Positions 34,659 to 36,599 of a DNA stretch of 36,599 bases are shown piece after piece. The notes below the pieces were generated by a model that searched no databases, was not told the origin of the DNA, and saw nothing but the letters and a program-made list of their open reading frames with translations. The DNA comes from an uncultured Sphingomonas sp. Its GTDB lineage: Bacteria; Pseudomonadota; Alphaproteobacteria; Sphingomonadales; Sphingomonadaceae. The stretch is from contig NZ_CAMLAC010000012.1 in assembly GCF_946477935.1 (NCBI RefSeq), positions 1 through 36,599 on the forward strand, in the 5' to 3' direction. Numbering within the stretch: the stretch's first letter is position 1; each line of letters begins with the position of its first letter. Both the position numbers and the translations under genes were made by a program.

Positions 34659-36599
34659 ATGGCGACCGACCTTTCCGATAATCCTCCGATCGGCATCCTC
34701 GATGCCCCCTTCGACAGTGCGCTGTCCGAGCGCTATCTCGTCTATGCGCTGTCCACGATCACGGCACGGTCGCTGCCGGATGTGCGCGATGGACTGAAGC
34801 CGGTGCATCGGCGGCTGCTCTGGGCGATGCGGCTGCTGAAGCTGGACCCGGCATCGGGGTACAAGAAGTGCGCGCGCGTCGTGGGCGACGTGATCGGCAA
34901 ATATCACCCGCATGGCGACCAGTCGGTTTATGACGCGATGGTGCGCTTGGCGCAGGATTTCGCACTGCGTTACCCGCTGGTCGACGGGCAGGGCAATTTC
35001 GGCAATATCGACGGCGATAACGCCGCGGCCTATCGGTACACCGAGGCGCGGCTGACCCTCGTCGCGACCGACCTGATGGACGGGCTGGACGAGGACGCGG
35101 TCGCCTATCGCCCGACCTATAATGGCGAGGAGCAGGAGCCCGAACTGTTTCCGGGGCTGTTCCCCAACCTGCTGGCGAACGGCGCGAGCGGCATCGCGGT
35201 GGGCATGGCGACGAGCATCCCGCCGCACAACGCCGCCGAGTTGCTCGATGCGGCGATCCTGCTGATCGACGATCCGGCGGCGGATGACGATGCGGTGCTG
35301 GCGCTGGTGAAGGGGCCGGATTTCCCGACAGGCGGGCTGGTGGTCGATCCGCAGGCGGTGCTGCGCGAAAGCTACACCACGGGGCGCGGCGGGTTCCGGG
35401 TGCGGGCGCGCTGGGAGATCGAGCGCGAGAAGGGCGGCGGCTGGCAGATCGTGGTCAGCGAGATTCCGTACGGCGTGGCCAAGGGCAAGTTGATCGAACA
35501 GATCGCCGGCCTGATCAACGACAAGAAGCTGCCGATCCTGGCGGATATTCGCGACGAATCGGACGAGGCGGTGCGCATCGTGCTGGAGCCGCGGGCGCGC
35601 ACCGTCGATCCGCAGGTGCTGATGGACGGGCTGTTCCGCTTTTCCGATCTGGAGACGCGGATCAGCCTCAACCTGAACGTGCTGGACAAGGATCGCACGC
35701 CGCGGGTGATGTCTCTGCGTGAGGCGCTGGCGGCATGGGTCGAGCATCAGTTCGTGGTGCTGCGGCGCCGATCCGAGCACCGGTTGAGCAAGATCGCCGA
35801 CCGGATCGAGCTGCTCGACGGCTATCTGGTCGCCTATCTGAACCTGGACCGGGTGATCGAGATCATCCGTACCGAGGATGAGCCCAAGGCGGTGATGATC
35901 GCCGAGTTCAGCCTGACCGACCGGCAGGCCGAGGCGATCCTGAACATGCGGCTGCGATCCCTGCGCCGGCTGGAAGAGTTCGAGATCCGCGGCGAGCGCG
36001 ACAAGCTGGACAAGGAACGCGAGTCGCTGACGACGCTGCTGGGGTCCGAATCGCGGCAGCGGACGCGGATGAAGCGCGATCTGGGCAAGGTGCGCGATCG
36101 CTACGGCCTGGAGACGGCGCTGGGCAAGCGGCGGACGGGGATCGAGGAAGCCGCGCCGACGCGTGACATTCCACTGGAGGCGATGATCGAGCGCGAGCCG
36201 ATCACCGTGATCCTGTCGCAGCGCGGCTGGGTGCGCGCGATGAAGGGGCATGTCGATCTCGCCTCGGCCGATACCGCCAAGTTCAAGGAAGGCGACGGCC
36301 CCGCCTTCGCCTTTCACGCGCAGACGACGGACAAGCTGTTGCTGGCGGCAGAGAATGGCCGCTTCTTCACGCTGCCGGCCGACAAGCTGCCGGGGGGGCG
36401 CGGCTTTGGCGAGCCGGTGCGGGCGATGATCGATCTGGACGGATCGGTGGGGATCGTGGGCTTCCTGCCGGCGGCGCGCGCGGCGAGGCTGCTGGTGGCA
36501 GCGTCCGACGGGCGCGGTTTCGTGGTGCAGACCGGGGACGTGATCGCGGAGACGCGCAAGGGCAAGACGGTGGTAACGACGCGCGCGCCGCCGGCAGGA
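34659..36599 (+). CDS. parC: DNA topoisomerase IV subunit A, 3' end outside window
   Basis: 647 codons are visible from the ATG at 34659, with no stop before the window ends. The protein starts [20 protein letters not shown]. The breakage-reunion domain has [30 protein letters not shown] (about 23-52), the helix [20 protein letters not shown] (80-99) and catalytic Tyr127 in YRYTEARL. The beginning of the C-terminal beta-propeller follows. ParC rather than GyrA is favoured by the [11 protein letters not shown] start and the absence of a GyrA box in the visible part. At the two quinolone-target positions (E. coli Ser80 and Glu84) it has Gln88 and Asp92. The enzyme unlinks daughter chromosomes with ParE. 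Confidence 0.95.
   Translation, partial: MATDLSDNPPIGILDAPFDSALSERYLVYALSTITARSLPDVRDGLKPVHRRLLWAMRLLKLDPASGYKKCARVVGDVIGKYHPHGDQSVYDAMVRLAQDFALRYPLVDGQGNFGNIDGDNAAAYRYTEARLTLVATDLMDGLDEDAVAYRPTYNGEEQEPELFPGLFPNLLANGASGIAVGMATSIPPHNAAELLDAAILLIDDPAADDDAVLALVKGPDFPTGGLVVDPQAVLRESYTTGRGGFRVRARWEIEREKGGGWQIVVSEIPYGVAKGKLIEQIAGLINDKKLPILADIRDESDEAVRIVLEPRARTVDPQVLMDGLFRFSDLETRISLNLNVLDKDRTPRVMSLREALAAWVEHQFVVLRRRSEHRLSKIADRIELLDGYLVAYLNLDRVIEIIRTEDEPKAVMIAEFSLTDRQAEAILNMRLRSLRRLEEFEIRGERDKLDKERESLTTLLGSESRQRTRMKRDLGKVRDRYGLETALGKRRTGIEEAAPTRDIPLEAMIEREPITVILSQRGWVRAMKGHVDLASADTAKFKEGDGPAFAFHAQTTDKLLLAAENGRFFTLPADKLPGGRGFGEPVRAMIDLDGSVGIVGFLPAARAARLLVAASDGRGFVVQTGDVIAETRKGKTVVTTRAPPAG

Noticed and set aside
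34611..36317. 568-codon minus-strand frame opposite parC
   Set aside because: Antisense to a clear topoisomerase IV gene.

Overview
The window comes from a high-GC alphaproteobacterium, most likely a sphingomonad (Sphingomonas or close kin). The basis is codon use and GC level, the protein sequences, and the gene order tRNA-Trp/secE/nusG beside rpsL-rpsG-fusA-tuf and the S10, spc and alpha ribosomal blocks. The assignment rests on sequence recognition only; no 16S rRNA gene is present.

Layout: (1) 1-1255: an ECF sigma factor overlapping a truncated anti-sigma factor (minus strand) and a 44-residue membrane peptide gene (plus). (2) 1276-2678, minus strand: a unit of tRNA-Trp, a 47-residue membrane protein, secE and nusG, with its own promoter and an intrinsic terminator. 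(3) 2747-7440: the str operon. (4) 7500-23880: an almost continuous ribosomal superoperon. It runs S10 (rpsJ-rplC-rplD-rplW-rplB-rpsS-rplV-rpsC-rplP-rpmC-rpsQ), spc (rplN-rplX-rplE-rpsN-rpsH-rplF-rplR-rpsE-rpmD-rplO), secY-adk, two non-ribosomal genes, then alpha (rpsM-rpsK-rpoA-rplQ). Promoter-like sites (TTGnnn-N17-TAnnnn) and terminator-like hairpins sit at the classical operon boundaries. (5) 23949-26161: an uncharacterised membrane-anchored protein gene and guaA. (6) 26174-30890: tRNA-Arg(TCT), a queuosine-precursor (VUT/YhhQ) transporter, acs, and a divergent MHS-type MFS transporter. (7) 30900-32673, minus: purC-purS-purQ behind a strong promoter. (8) 32929 to the end: a TonB-like protein, a convergent DUF4349-like lipoprotein, and parC running off the window.

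Functionally this is a housekeeping region: translation elongation, ribosome assembly, protein export (SecE, SecY), transcription (RpoA, NusG), nucleotide synthesis (Adk, GuaA, PurCSQ), acetate activation and DNA decatenation. No mobile element, CRISPR array, phage or defence island is visible.

The interesting material is in the details. Ribosomal protein S5 carries an RGG-rich N-terminal extension, and S12 has Arg at position 88. The rpsJ-rplC gap is densely structured, and terminator-like hairpins punctuate the superoperon. A promoter class with -10/discriminator TATAGGCGC recurs. An RBS-sequestering hairpin precedes a secreted-protein gene. Several tiny membrane protein genes and a cysteine-containing insertion in a transporter are also present.
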